Source: Cupriavidus cauae
GTDB lineage: Bacteria > Pseudomonadota > Gammaproteobacteria > Burkholderiales > Burkholderiaceae
DNA: 64,000 nt
Assembly (NCBI RefSeq): GCF_008632125.1
Contig: NZ_VWRN01000016.1
Location: forward strand, 88,872 to 152,871
Direction: 5' to 3'
Made by a program: the position numbers and the translations under genes. A model generated the notes under the pieces. The model did no database searches. It saw only the letters and a list, made by a program, of their open reading frames with translations, and was not told the origin of the DNA. Position 1 is the first letter of the stretch. The number at the start of each line of letters is the position of its first letter. Positions 46,926-55,462 of this stretch are shown in pieces.

Positions 46926-47972
46926 ATGATGCGCTCCGATGTAGTCCATGGCTTTCGTGTCCTTCGTGTCTTTCGGATGCTTGATGTCCTTCGCGGCGGC
47001 CGGCTCGCCAAAGGTCTGATGGCCGCCTTGGTGCTTGCCGTCGGCCTTGCCCTGGCCCCGGTCGCCCACGCCGACAGCTACCCTTCGCGCCCCGTCAAGC
47101 TGGTCTCGCCCTACGGCGCCGGCGGGTCCAACGACACCTCGGCGCGCGTGCTGGCCGACGCGCTGAGCCAGAAGTACGGGCAGCAGTTCGTAGTCGAGAA
47201 CCGGCCGGGCGCCGGTACGCGCGTGGCCAACGAGCTGGTGGCGCATGCGGCGCCGGACGGCTACACGCTGCTGTGGGCGGCCGCGCCGTTCGCGATCAAC
47301 ACAGCGGCGGGGCTGAAACAGCGCTACGACGTCGCCAGGGACTTCAAGCCGGTCGGCCCGCGCGTGGTCGGGCCGGTCTTCCTGATCGTCAATGCCGCCT
47401 CGCCGGCGCGCACGCTGGCCGATTTCGTCAAGCTCGCGCGCGAGAAGAAGGACGGCATCACGTTCGCCTCGCCGGGCATCGGCTCGGGGCCGCACCTGAC
47501 CGGCGAGCTGTTTGCCGCGCAGGCCGGCTTCAAGGCGCTGACCGTGCATTACAAGGGCGATGCCACCGCCTATACCGAACTGCTGGCGGGTCGCGTCGAC
47601 GCGACGCTGACCGCCATCACCTCGGCGCTGCCCTTCATCAAGGCGGGCAAGCTGCGCGTGCTGGCGGTCGCGTCGGAGCAGCGCAGCCCGGTGTATCCGG
47701 ACGCGCCGACCTTCGCCGAGCAGGGCCATGCCGGCGTGGTCGGCTACGGCTGGTTCGGGCTGGTGGCGCCGGCCGGCACGCCGGACGCGATCGTGCGCCA
47801 GCTCAATCGCGATGCCAGCGCGGTGTTTGCCGACCCCGCCATCCGGGCGAAGCTGCACGGGCTCGGCCTGCAGCCGGAGCCGATGAGCAGCGCGGCCTTC
47901 GGCCAGTTCATCGACGGCGAGGTGCGCAAATGGGGCGAGCTGATCCGGCGGACCGGGCTGGTGCTGGAATAA
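46926..47972 (+). CDS. Bug/TctC-family receptor protein
   Basis: 348 residues, GAGGGGG before ATG 46926. Long N-terminal region (FRVLRVFRMLDVLRGGRL, encoded by a 9-bp tandem repeat) followed by a hydrophobic segment and cleavage near PVAHA, then DSYPSRPVKLVSPYGAGGSNDTSAR and VENRPGAGTRVANE. Periplasmic binding of a carboxylate. Third gene of the IclR-controlled unit. The 13-bp end of the gene, including its stop, is duplicated downstream. Confidence 0.9.
   Translation: MMRSDVVHGFRVLRVFRMLDVLRGGRLAKGLMAALVLAVGLALAPVAHADSYPSRPVKLVSPYGAGGSNDTSARVLADALSQKYGQQFVVENRPGAGTRVANELVAHAAPDGYTLLWAAAPFAINTAAGLKQRYDVARDFKPVGPRVVGPVFLIVNAASPARTLADFVKLAREKKDGITFASPGIGSGPHLTGELFAAQAGFKALTVHYKGDATAYTELLAGRVDATLTAITSALPFIKAGKLRVLAVASEQRSPVYPDAPTFAEQGHAGVVGYGWFGLVAPAGTPDAIVRQLNRDASAVFADPAIRAKLHGLGLQPEPMSSAAFGQFIDGEVRKWGELIRRTGLVLE
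46954..46989. repeat. 9-bp tandem repeat in the Bug signal region
   Basis: Four units of TTCGTGTCC type, in frame, encoding the FRVLRVFRML-like segment before the signal peptide. Confidence 0.8.
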
Positions 47973-47998
47973 GGTGCAGGAATAAGGTGCAGGAATAA
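47960..47998. repeat. 13-bp triplication including a stop codon
   Basis: GGTGCTGGAATAA at the gene end and two copies of GGTGCAGGAATAA (47973, 47986). Each unit ends with TAA, so the real stop is followed by two copies. Confidence 0.95.
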
Positions 47999-48040
47999 GC
48001 GGCCCCGCCAGTGCCAGTATCGCCGGCGGGATCGCAGCCA

Positions 48041-48931
48041 CTATGGGAAGCGCGGCGCCAGATCGGCCTTGAGCCAGTCGATCAGCGCGCGCGTGCGCGC
48101 CGGCAGCATCCGCGCATGCGGATAGAGCACCGACAGCGGCCACGGCGCCAGCTCGTAGTCCTCCAGCACGATGCGCAGCTTTTTCTCGGCCACCAGCGGC
48201 GCGACCTGGTACGACAGGAAGTGGCCGAAGCCGGCGCCGGCCGCGCAGGCCGCGACCGCCGGGGCGGTCTGGTTGAATTCCAGATTGCCGGTGACCGGCA
48301 CCTGGAACACGCGGCCATCGTCCTGAAAGGTCCACCAGTGCGGATTGCCATTGCTGAACCGCAGGCAGGGCTGCCGCGTCAGGTCCTCCGGATGGCGCGG
48401 CACGCCATGCTTGCGCAGGAAGGCCGGCGTGGCGACCACCACGCGGCGGATCCGGCCGACCGGCTGCGCGATCAGCGTCGAATCGCGCAGGGGCCCGATC
48501 CGCACGCCGACATCGACCCCTTCCTCGAGCAGGTCGACCACCCGATCGGCGAAGTTCAGCGAGCAATGCACCGCGGGATAGCGCTGCACGAAGCGCGTGA
48601 TCGCGGGCGCCACATACATCTGGCCGAACAGCATCGGCGCGGTCACGGTCAGGTGGCCGGCGAGTTCGACCTGCCGCGTCGTCAATCCGGCCTCGATCTC
48701 GTCGATGGTGGCCAGGATGCGGCGACAGCTGTCCAGGTAGCTGCGGCCGTCCTCCGTCAGCGCCAGCCGGCGCGTGGTGCGGTTCAGCAGGCGGACCTGC
48801 AGATGGGCCTCCAGCGCGGCCAGCGTGCGCACCACCGCCGGCAGCGAGGTGCCGAGCGAGGCCGCGGCGGCGGTCAGGCTGCCCTTGTCGACGATCCGAA
48901 CGAAAGTCTGCATCGCGCGAAGTTTGTCCAT
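48041..48931 (-). CDS. LysR family transcriptional regulator
   Basis: 296 residues. Helix-turn-helix in MDKLRAMQTFVRIVDKGSLTAAAASLGTSLPAVVRTLAALE, then the effector domain (LAGHLTVTAPMLFGQMYVAPAI) of the CrgA/AaeR-like group that often senses aromatics or quinones. Divergent from GST and the PNPOx-fold gene; the dyad at 48942-48960 lies in its promoter. Confidence 0.9.
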   Translation of the reverse strand: MDKLRAMQTFVRIVDKGSLTAAAASLGTSLPAVVRTLAALEAHLQVRLLNRTTRRLALTEDGRSYLDSCRRILATIDEIEAGLTTRQVELAGHLTVTAPMLFGQMYVAPAITRFVQRYPAVHCSLNFADRVVDLLEEGVDVGVRIGPLRDSTLIAQPVGRIRRVVVATPAFLRKHGVPRHPEDLTRQPCLRFSNGNPHWWTFQDDGRVFQVPVTGNLEFNQTAPAVAACAAGAGFGHFLSYQVAPLVAEKKLRIVLEDYELAPWPLSVLYPHARMLPARTRALIDWLKADLAPRFP

Positions 48932-48941
48932 CGCGCGACAT

Positions 48942-48960
48942 TACTCCATTTATCGGAGTA
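48942..48960. promoter_or_regulatory. LysR-type operator
   Basis: TACTCC-(7)-GGAGTA is a perfect 6-bp inverted repeat of the T-N11-A type, 11 bases before the LysR start and 136 before the divergent GST. Fits autoregulation and divergent activation. Confidence 0.6.
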
Positions 48961-49027
48961 GTCAAATACATTCGGCGCGCTTTATTGCGGACCGGTCGCC
49001 GACCACAATGCGGGCATTCGCCAACCG

Positions 49028-49072
49028 CTTCAACGTCTTCAACCTCTCCAACGTCTTCAACCTCTTCCAGAC
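49028..49072. repeat. 9-bp tandem repeat in the GST promoter region
   Basis: CTTCAACGT, CTTCAACCT, CTCCAACGT, CTTCAACCT, CTTCCAGAC in direct order, ending 23 bases before the GST start. Confidence 0.88.
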
Positions 49073-49095
49073 GCTTGCCGTCAATGGAGCCGACC

Positions 49096-49761
49096 ATGTC
49101 CGCTGTCCTGAACTCCCTCTCATCCCCGGTCTCCCCCTCGCATCCCGCTGCCCCGCTGGTCCTGTATCACGTGCCGCTGTCGGGCCATTGCCATCGCGTC
49201 CAGCTGCTGCTGTCGCTGCTCGACCTGCCCTACCGCTGCGAGCTGGTCGATGTCCGCGGCGGCGCGAACAAGGCCGAGCCCTTCCTGCGGCTCAATCCGT
49301 TCGGCCAGATTCCGGTGCTGGACGACAACGGCACCGTGATCGCCGACTCCAACGCGATCCTGGTCTATCTGGCGCTGCGCTACGACCACGAGGGCCGCTG
49401 GCTGCCGCGCGATCCGGTCAAGGCGGCGGCCGTGCAGCGCTGGCTGTCGGTGGCCGCGGGCGAGATCGCCTATGGGCCGGCGCGCGCCCGCATCGCCAAG
49501 CTGTTCGGCCGTGACTTGCCGGTGGACGACGCGCGGCAGCAGGCCGCACGCCTGTTCGAGGTGATGGAGCCGCTGCTGGCGGCCGCGCCGTATCTCGCGG
49601 CCGACCATGCGACGCTGGCCGACGTCGCCGCCTACGCCTATATCGCTCGCGCCGAGGAAGGCGGCGTCAGCCTGGCGCCGTATCCCGCGATCCGCGCGTG
49701 GCTCGCACGCGTCGAGGCGTTGCCGCGCTTCGTGCCGATGCCTGTTGCGCAAGCGGCCTGA
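49096..49761 (+). CDS. Glutathione S-transferase family protein
   Basis: 221 residues from Met 49096 with GGAG upstream. N-terminal thioredoxin-like domain (VLYHVPLSGHCHRVQLLLSLLD; NPFGQIPVLDD; ADSNAIL) and helical C-terminal domain. Ser of PLSGHCHR probably serves as catalytic residue of the Beta/Theta-like class. Conjugates or isomerises electrophiles with glutathione. Followed after 27 bases by a PNPOx-fold gene in the same operon, under the divergent LysR. Confidence 0.9.
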   Translation: MSAVLNSLSSPVSPSHPAAPLVLYHVPLSGHCHRVQLLLSLLDLPYRCELVDVRGGANKAEPFLRLNPFGQIPVLDDNGTVIADSNAILVYLALRYDHEGRWLPRDPVKAAAVQRWLSVAAGEIAYGPARARIAKLFGRDLPVDDARQQAARLFEVMEPLLAAAPYLAADHATLADVAAYAYIARAEEGGVSLAPYPAIRAWLARVEALPRFVPMPVAQAA

Positions 49762-49788
49762 ACCAACCTGTCATTGCGGAGCGCGATC

Positions 49789-50850
49789 ATGGAACTGCCG
49801 ACCTGGCCCTACGAGGGCTCTCCCTTCCACCGCGGCGAGCGCCTGGCGCAGCAGCGCGCCGGCAAGCGTGAGCAGATGGAAGGGGTAGGGCGCCGCGTGG
49901 TGCGCGGCGAAATGCTGGAACAGCACCGGCTGTTTTTCGCGCAGCTGCCGTTCATGCTGGCGGGCGCGCGCACCGACGATGGCGGCGTCTGGGCCACCAT
50001 GCTGGCCGGGACGCCGGGATTTGCGCACGCGCTGGATCCGCTGCAGCTGCGCATCGATGCGCTGCCGCTGCCCGGCGATCCGCTCGATGGCGCGCTGCGC
50101 GATGGCGCCGAGCTTGGCCTGCTCGGTATCGAATTGCCGACCCGCCGGCGCAATCGCCTCAATGGCGTAATCGCCCGGCGCGACGCAGCCGGCTTTACGG
50201 TGCAGGTGCGGCAGAGCTTCGGCAACTGCCCCCGCTATATCCAGCAGCGGGAGCTGTTGCCGGTGCACGTGCCGTCAGAGGATGCGGGCGTCGCCCAGCC
50301 GCAGGTACTGGACCGGCTCGACCACGAGGCGATCGCGCTGGTGCGGCGCGCCGACACGCTGTTCATCGCCTCGCATCACAGCGATCCGGAGGCACCGCAC
50401 AGCGGCGGCGCCGATGTCTCGCATCGCGGCGGCAAGCCGGGCTTCGTGCGCGTGGATGGCGACGACACGCTGGTGATGCCCGACTTCAACGGCAATGCCT
50501 ACTTCAACACGATCGGCAATCTGGTCGCGAGCCCGCGCGCCGGCCTGCTGTTCGTCGATTGGGAGACCGGCACGCTGCTGCATGTGGCGGTCCGCGCCGA
50601 GATCGTCTGGGAAGGGCCGGAGGTGCAGGCCTACGCGGGCGCCGAGCGGCTGGTGCGGATGCGGGTCGAGCAGGTGATTCGGCGCCCGGGCGTGCTGCCG
50701 CTGCGCGGGCGGCTCGTCAGCATGTCGCCGGTGCTGGCGCAGACCGGCGAATGGCCGGGGAATGGATCCGCGAACCGGGCCGCGAACCGGGCCGCGAACG
50801 GGTCCGCGCCAGCGGCCATCACCACCGATCACCCGCTGATCACCCGCTGA
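49789..50850 (+). CDS. Pyridoxamine 5'-phosphate oxidase-fold flavoprotein
   Basis: 353 residues. Split-barrel flavin-binding fold in two parts (residues 35-150 and 175-300), with DTLFIASHHSDPEAP and VDGDDTLVMPDFNGNAYFNTIGNL as the core motifs. Relatives include flavin-dependent oxidoreductases acting on small molecules; some are fused to a ferredoxin, which is missing here. The C-terminal 25 residues are low complexity, from a 12-bp repeat (NRAANRAANGSA). Co-transcribed with the GST. The pair suggests detoxification of an electrophile or quinone, inferred only. Confidence 0.8.
   Translation: MELPTWPYEGSPFHRGERLAQQRAGKREQMEGVGRRVVRGEMLEQHRLFFAQLPFMLAGARTDDGGVWATMLAGTPGFAHALDPLQLRIDALPLPGDPLDGALRDGAELGLLGIELPTRRRNRLNGVIARRDAAGFTVQVRQSFGNCPRYIQQRELLPVHVPSEDAGVAQPQVLDRLDHEAIALVRRADTLFIASHHSDPEAPHSGGADVSHRGGKPGFVRVDGDDTLVMPDFNGNAYFNTIGNLVASPRAGLLFVDWETGTLLHVAVRAEIVWEGPEVQAYAGAERLVRMRVEQVIRRPGVLPLRGRLVSMSPVLAQTGEWPGNGSANRAANRAANGSAPAAITTDHPLITR
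50770..50805. repeat. 12-bp tandem repeat at the 3' end of the PNPOx-fold gene
   Basis: GCGAACCGGGCC twice and GCGAACGGGTCC once, in frame. Confidence 0.85.
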
Positions 50851-53355
50851 TCACCACTGATAGGTGAGCGTCGCCATCACGTTGCGCGCTTCGCCGTAGT
50901 AGCAGTTCAGCAGCCCGGCGCACGAGGACACGTAGGTCTTGTCGAACAGATTGGTGGCGGCGACACGTAGTCCCGCGCCCTTCAGCGACGCGCTGATGCG
51001 GCTCAGGTCAAGGCGCATCATCAGGTCGACCAGCGTGTACGACGGCACCTTCAGCGAGTTCTCGTTGTCGGCCCAGCTGGTGCCGACATAGCGCACGCCG
51101 GCGCCGACCGTGAAGCCGGGGAACACCAGATAGTCGGCCCATACCGAGGCCATGTGCTGCGGCGCCTGGTACGGCGTGTTGCCGACCACGCCCTCTGGCG
51201 ACTCGACGTAGCGCATATGCGTGTAGGTGTAGCTGGCCAGCAGCGACAGCTTGTCGGTCACGCGCGAGCGCGCCTCCAGTTCGAGCCCGCGCGAGCGGAC
51301 CTTGCCGGCCGGCTGGTAGTACGGGGGCGACAGCACGCGCGCCGCGACCTTGTCCTGCGTCAGGTCGTACAGCGAGGCCGACAGCAGCGTGCTGCTGCGC
51401 GGCGGCTGGTAGCGGACGCCGATCTCGACCTGCCGGCTCTCGGTCGGCGGCAACAGGCTGCCGTCGCGGGCGGTGCTGCCGCTCGGGTTGAAGCCCTCGC
51501 TATAGCTGGCATAGGGCGCGATGCCGTTGTCGAACAGATAGACCAGGCCCGCGCGCCTGGTGAACTTCGAACCGTCCCATTCCGAGCGCGAGGCGGCGCC
51601 GAAACCGAGGTTCGAGACCTTGGCCATGTCGTGGCGGCCGCCGAGCACCAGGCGCCAGCGCTCCCACGCGATCTGGTCCTGCAGATAGAGGCCGGTCTGC
51701 TCGAGCTTGCGGTCGATATTGGCGCGGAACAGGCCGGACAGGCCCGCGTTGCCGTAGACGGGATCGAACGCGTCGATCGGCGCGGCGCTGCCCGATTCCC
51801 ACCAGCCGTCGACATGGCGGTGCTGGTAGTCCACGCCGAACAGCAGCGTGTGCTTGAGCGGACCGGTATCGAACTGCCCCTGCAGCTGGTTGTCGACGAT
51901 GAAGGCGTCCAGGCTTTCGTTGGCGCCCGAGTAGTAGCGGGTCAGCGTGTTGGGGCCGGCCCAGCCATAGCCGTAGACCTGCTGCAGCGTGACATCCGAC
52001 GACAGATAGCGGAAGTTCTGCCGTAACTGCCAGCGGTCGTTGAACGCATGCTCGAACTGGTAGCCGACCATGCGTTGCGTGCGCGTGAATTCGTTGTGGC
52101 CGGGCTCGCCGTCGAAGAAGCTGCGCAGGATGCGGCGGCCGTTGTGCGCGGCGGTGATGGTGGCATCCGACGGAATCGCGCCGTGATAGCCGCCATGCGG
52201 GTCGCGCTGCAGATAGGCCTGCAGCAGCAGGCGCGTGTCCGGGCTGATGTTCAGCAGCAGCGACGGCGCGATGGCGAAGCGTTCTTCCTCGACATGACGG
52301 TACTGCGTGTCCATCGAGCGGCCGATCGCGGTGATCCGGTAGGCGGCGACGCCGTTGTCGTCGATCGGGCCGGTCACGTCGAAGCCGGCCTCGTAGCGGT
52401 TGCGATTGCCTACCGTGACCTGGGCCTCGCCGGCGCGCTCGAACTGCGGCCGCTTGCTGGTCAGCGCGACCACGCCGCCGGGCGAGGCGCGCCCGTACAG
52501 CACCGAGGCGGGACCGCGAATCACGTCGATCCGCTCGAGGAAATACGGGTCGACCTGCATCGAGCTGTAGCTGCCGGGATCGCCCAGTACCTTCAGGCCG
52601 TCGAGCAGCGAGTTGTCGACGCTGCTGTCGATGAAGCCCCGCAGCGCGACGTAGTCGTAGCGGTTGGTCGCGCCGACCAGCGCGGTGAAGGCGCCGGGCG
52701 TGTAGTTCAGCGCCTCGGACACGCTGCGCGGCTTCTGGTCGTCCAGCTGCTGGCGCGTGACCACCGAAATCGACTGCGGCGTTTCGGCGAGCGGCGTGTC
52801 GGTCTTGGTGCCGGCGGCGCTGCGCCTGGCGACGAAGCCGACGCCGGGGCTCAGCGCGGTTTCCTGGCTGCCGGTGACGGTCACCGCCGGCAGCATCGCG
52901 GCATCGGCCGGCGCGGCGCTGGCCTGCGGCGCCGGCGTGGCGGCGGGCACGAGCAGATAGCCGGCCGGCGTCCTGCCGATCGCGTAGCCGCTGCCGCGCA
53001 GCAGTACCCCGAAGCCCTCGTCGACGCCATAGCGGCCGCGCAGGCCCTGCGTGCGCAAGCCGCGCAGCTTGTCGGCGTCGACCGTGATGGCGACGCCGGC
53101 CTGCTGGGCATAGCGCGTCAGCGCCTCGGCCAGCGGGCCGGCAGGGATGTCGTACTGGGCCTGCGCTGGTGTTGGTGTTGGCGTCGGTGTTGGCGCCTGC
53201 CGCGGCGTCTGCGTTTGCGTCTGCGCGTGGCCCCGCGCGGGCAGCGCCATGGCGCTCGCCAGCGCGGCGCCGACGGCAAGGTGGACCGTCAGCTGGACGG
53301 CGAGGGCGCGCGGATGCAGGCGAGGCCGCGCGGGCTCGGAATGGATGTGGCTCAT
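50851..53355 (-). CDS. TonB-dependent siderophore receptor with STN signalling domain
   Basis: 834 residues. Signal peptide ending near GHAQ, a Thr-Pro repeat linker (TPTPTPTPAQ), an STN domain (about residues 60-120: YDIPAGPLAEALTRYAQQAGV) that transmits the ligand signal to FecR, the plug (ISVVTRQQLDDQKPRSVSEALNYTPG), and a 22-strand barrel ending in the outer-membrane signature TYQW. The first hundred plug residues and barrel resemble FhuA/FpvA-type ferric-siderophore receptors. Start at 53355 (MSHIHSEPARPRLHP). Last of the fecI-fecR-receptor string, 143 bases after fecR, with a large hairpin between them. Confidence 0.95.
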   Translation of the reverse strand: MSHIHSEPARPRLHPRALAVQLTVHLAVGAALASAMALPARGHAQTQTQTPRQAPTPTPTPTPAQAQYDIPAGPLAEALTRYAQQAGVAITVDADKLRGLRTQGLRGRYGVDEGFGVLLRGSGYAIGRTPAGYLLVPAATPAPQASAAPADAAMLPAVTVTGSQETALSPGVGFVARRSAAGTKTDTPLAETPQSISVVTRQQLDDQKPRSVSEALNYTPGAFTALVGATNRYDYVALRGFIDSSVDNSLLDGLKVLGDPGSYSSMQVDPYFLERIDVIRGPASVLYGRASPGGVVALTSKRPQFERAGEAQVTVGNRNRYEAGFDVTGPIDDNGVAAYRITAIGRSMDTQYRHVEEERFAIAPSLLLNISPDTRLLLQAYLQRDPHGGYHGAIPSDATITAAHNGRRILRSFFDGEPGHNEFTRTQRMVGYQFEHAFNDRWQLRQNFRYLSSDVTLQQVYGYGWAGPNTLTRYYSGANESLDAFIVDNQLQGQFDTGPLKHTLLFGVDYQHRHVDGWWESGSAAPIDAFDPVYGNAGLSGLFRANIDRKLEQTGLYLQDQIAWERWRLVLGGRHDMAKVSNLGFGAASRSEWDGSKFTRRAGLVYLFDNGIAPYASYSEGFNPSGSTARDGSLLPPTESRQVEIGVRYQPPRSSTLLSASLYDLTQDKVAARVLSPPYYQPAGKVRSRGLELEARSRVTDKLSLLASYTYTHMRYVESPEGVVGNTPYQAPQHMASVWADYLVFPGFTVGAGVRYVGTSWADNENSLKVPSYTLVDLMMRLDLSRISASLKGAGLRVAATNLFDKTYVSSCAGLLNCYYGEARNVMATLTYQW

Positions 53356-53430
53356 GATGTCGCGGTTTCCGTGCTTTTGTTGTTCTTGTGCTTGACGGAT
53401 GAGGGACAGCGACCGGAACCGGAAGGGCGG

Positions 53431-53485
53431 GATGGCGGTGTTTTCTCCCGTCCCCGCTTGCAAGGGGGCGAGGGAGAACACCATC
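53431..53485. repeat. Large hairpin between fecR and the receptor gene
   Basis: GATGG...GGTGTT..CTCCC on the left pairs with GGGAG-AACACC..CATC on the right around a Gly/Cys-rich loop. An RNA hairpin here could tune expression between fecR and the receptor or end part of the transcripts. Shares the CTCCCG core with the element at 15094. Confidence 0.55.
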
Positions 53486-53498
53486 GCGGCGCGTCGAC

Positions 53499-54629
53499 TT
53501 ACTGCGCCGCCGGCGCGTCCACCCACACGAGATATGGCGTCAACTGCCGCACCCGCACCGCGGGCAGCGCATTGGCCAGCAATTGCAGCGCCTGCTCGGT
53601 GTCGTCCAGCGGCAGTACCGCGAAGACGCGTATGTCGGCGATCTGCTTGCGGTCGTAGCCGATCCAGCCCGGGCGATGCCGATTCAGCGCGTCCAGCAGC
53701 TCGGGCAGCGGCTGGCCGCGGGCGATCAGCTGGTGGCGTTGCCAGGCCTGCTCGATGCTGCTCGCATCGACCCGTTCGATCGGCCCGAGGCCGGCCGCCG
53801 TCACCGCGACGCGTTCGCCGGCCGACACCACCGCCTGGCGCGGCTCGCTGTGCGCGCCGGTGGCGCGGGCCCGGACCTTCGACTCCAGCATCGTCAGCAC
53901 GGTCCGGCCATCGTCGCGGTCGACGCTGAAGCGCGTACCGAGCGCCTCGATATCGGCCTGCGCGGTGCGGACCACGAAGGGCCGTGCCGGATCGCGCGCG
54001 ACGTCGATCAGCACCTCGCCGCGGATCAGCTCAATCAGGCGGCGCCCCTCGTCGTAGCGCAGGTCCACCGCGCTGCCGCTGTTCAGCGTCAGGCGGCTGC
54101 CGTCGGGCAGCGTGTGGGTTTGCCATTGTCCGGTGCCGGTACGAAGATCGGCCAGCAGATAGGCCGGCGGCCACGCATGCAGCGACAGCGCGAGGACGGC
54201 GGTCGTCACCAGCGCGGCGGCCAGGGCGCCGAGATGACGTGGCGTGCGGCGGCGGCGCGACGGTTTGCCGTCCCGCATGCCGTCGCGCACGCCGTCATGC
54301 GGCCCGTCATGCAGTCCATCATGCGGTCCGTCATGTCGTCGGTCATCTCGTCCGGCACGCCGCCCTTCATGCCGCCCGTCGTCGAAGGCGGCGCGCAACG
54401 CGGCGCGGGCGGGCCGGGCATCGCCGCCGGCGTGCTCGCGCAGGCCTTGCAGGCGCTCGAGCAGCGATTCCACGCGAGCGGCGGCGCGTGCGTGCCGCGG
54501 GTCGGCGGCCTTCCAGCGTGCGAACTCGATCTGGGCGGTGGCGCGCTCCTGGGGATCGTCGGCGGTCAGCCGGGCGACCCAGTCGGCGGCCTGCGCGACC
54601 GGGTCGTCGTCCTCAAGACGCGCGCTCAT
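53499..54629 (-). CDS. fecR: FecR-type anti-sigma regulator
   Basis: 376 residues. Cytoplasmic DUF4880 domain (VAQAADWVARLTADDPQER, FARWKAADPRHARAAARVE), a hydrophilic linker with the HDGPHDGLHDGPHDGVRDG repeat, one membrane helix at about residues 135-155 (LGALAAALVTTAVLALSLHA), and periplasmic FecR domain (TGTGQWQTHTLPDGSRLTLNSGS). Carries the signal from the receptor STN domain to the sigma factor. Start overlaps the fecI stop as ATGA, so the two are translationally coupled. Confidence 0.93.
   Translation of the reverse strand: MSARLEDDDPVAQAADWVARLTADDPQERATAQIEFARWKAADPRHARAAARVESLLERLQGLREHAGGDARPARAALRAAFDDGRHEGRRAGRDDRRHDGPHDGLHDGPHDGVRDGMRDGKPSRRRRTPRHLGALAAALVTTAVLALSLHAWPPAYLLADLRTGTGQWQTHTLPDGSRLTLNSGSAVDLRYDEGRRLIELIRGEVLIDVARDPARPFVVRTAQADIEALGTRFSVDRDDGRTVLTMLESKVRARATGAHSEPRQAVVSAGERVAVTAAGLGPIERVDASSIEQAWQRHQLIARGQPLPELLDALNRHRPGWIGYDRKQIADIRVFAVLPLDDTEQALQLLANALPAVRVRQLTPYLVWVDAPAAQ
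54269..54350. repeat. 12-bp tandem repeat in fecR
   Basis: Degenerate units CGTCATGCGGCC, CGTCATGCAGTC, CATCATGCGGTC and CGTCATGTCGTC on the plus strand, in frame with fecR on the minus strand; encode HDGP-type repeats between the cytoplasmic domain and the membrane helix. Confidence 0.85.
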
Positions 54630-55198
54630 CGCGCGCGCGACGCTGCAGCGGTGACGCCGTGTTGGGTCTCCACCGCGCCCGCGTCGTCATCCGCCAGCGC
54701 GCAATGCGCCAGCGCCTGCACCAGGTATTTATGGATCATCCGTGTCGACACGCCCAGATGCGCGGCGATGCTGGCATGCGTCAGCCCGTCGAGGTAGTGC
54801 ATCAGGAAGGCCTCGCGCGGCTTCGGCGGCAGGCCGTCGAGCGCCGCGCTGATCTGCGCCAGCGCCTGCAGCGCGGCCACGGTCTGCTCCGGCGACGGAA
54901 AGCCCTCCAGCGAGACCGCGGCCTGTTCCAGCTCGGCCAGATAGGCCTGCTCGAGCTTGTGCCGCCGCGCGCGATCGATGATCAGCCGCTTCGCGGTGGT
55001 GGTCAGATACGCGCGCGGCTCGCGCACGCCGGCCAGCGCATCGCGCGAGGCCAGGATCCGCACGAAGGTGTCGTGCGCCACGTCGGCCGCGTCGTGCGGG
55101 CAGGACAGCTTCTTGCGCAACCAGCCGAACAGCCACGAATGATGGTCGCTGTACAGGGCATCGATCGGCGGCGACGGCAGGGACTCGGCGGCGGACAT
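54626..55198 (-). CDS. fecI: FecI-type ECF sigma factor
   Basis: 190 residues from Met 55198 with GGAG upstream. Sigma-70 region 2 (YSDHHSWLFGWLRKKLSCPHDAADVAHDTFVRIL) and region 4 (LPPKPREAFLMHYLDGLTHASIAAHLGVSTRMIHKYL). Iron-responsive ECF sigma that directs transcription of the receptor gene after signalling through FecR. Preceded by a Fur box at 55245-55263. Order fecI-fecR-receptor is the standard one. Confidence 0.95.
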   Translation of the reverse strand: MSAAESLPSPPIDALYSDHHSWLFGWLRKKLSCPHDAADVAHDTFVRILASRDALAGVREPRAYLTTTAKRLIIDRARRHKLEQAYLAELEQAAVSLEGFPSPEQTVAALQALAQISAALDGLPPKPREAFLMHYLDGLTHASIAAHLGVSTRMIHKYLVQALAHCALADDDAGAVETQHGVTAAASRAR

Positions 55199-55244
55199 GG
55201 GGGCTCCGGCCATGGCGCGGGTCCAGGTCCGGTGAATGCTAGGA

Positions 55245-55263
55245 AATGAGAACGATTCGCATT
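55245..55263. promoter_or_regulatory. Fur box upstream of fecI
   Basis: AATGAGAACGATTCGCATT is a 19-bp palindrome, AATGnGAA-CGA-TTCnCATT, close to the Fur consensus for betaproteobacteria (ATGAGAAnnATTCTCAT). Stands 47 bases before the fecI start; indicates repression by Fe-Fur in iron-rich cells. Confidence 0.85.
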
Positions 55264-55462
55264 TTATGAATGTGGGTCGGGTTTGGCAACGGTTATCGGC
55301 GGGTGATGGGCGGGTGATCGGCGGAAGGCCGTCCGTCCTCTCCATCGCGCGCTGGCTGCGGCCTGGCGGGGCGAAGATCCTCTGCGCACCGGGCAGACCA
55401 TCGCGTCCGACAGCAAGCCCCTCGGTTTTCTCTTGTCCCTACCCGCGCCCTTAACGGTGCCC

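Noticed and set aside
43571..47011. 1146-residue minus-strand frame
   Set aside because: Antisense to the synthetase and DUF1254 genes, which have clear domains.
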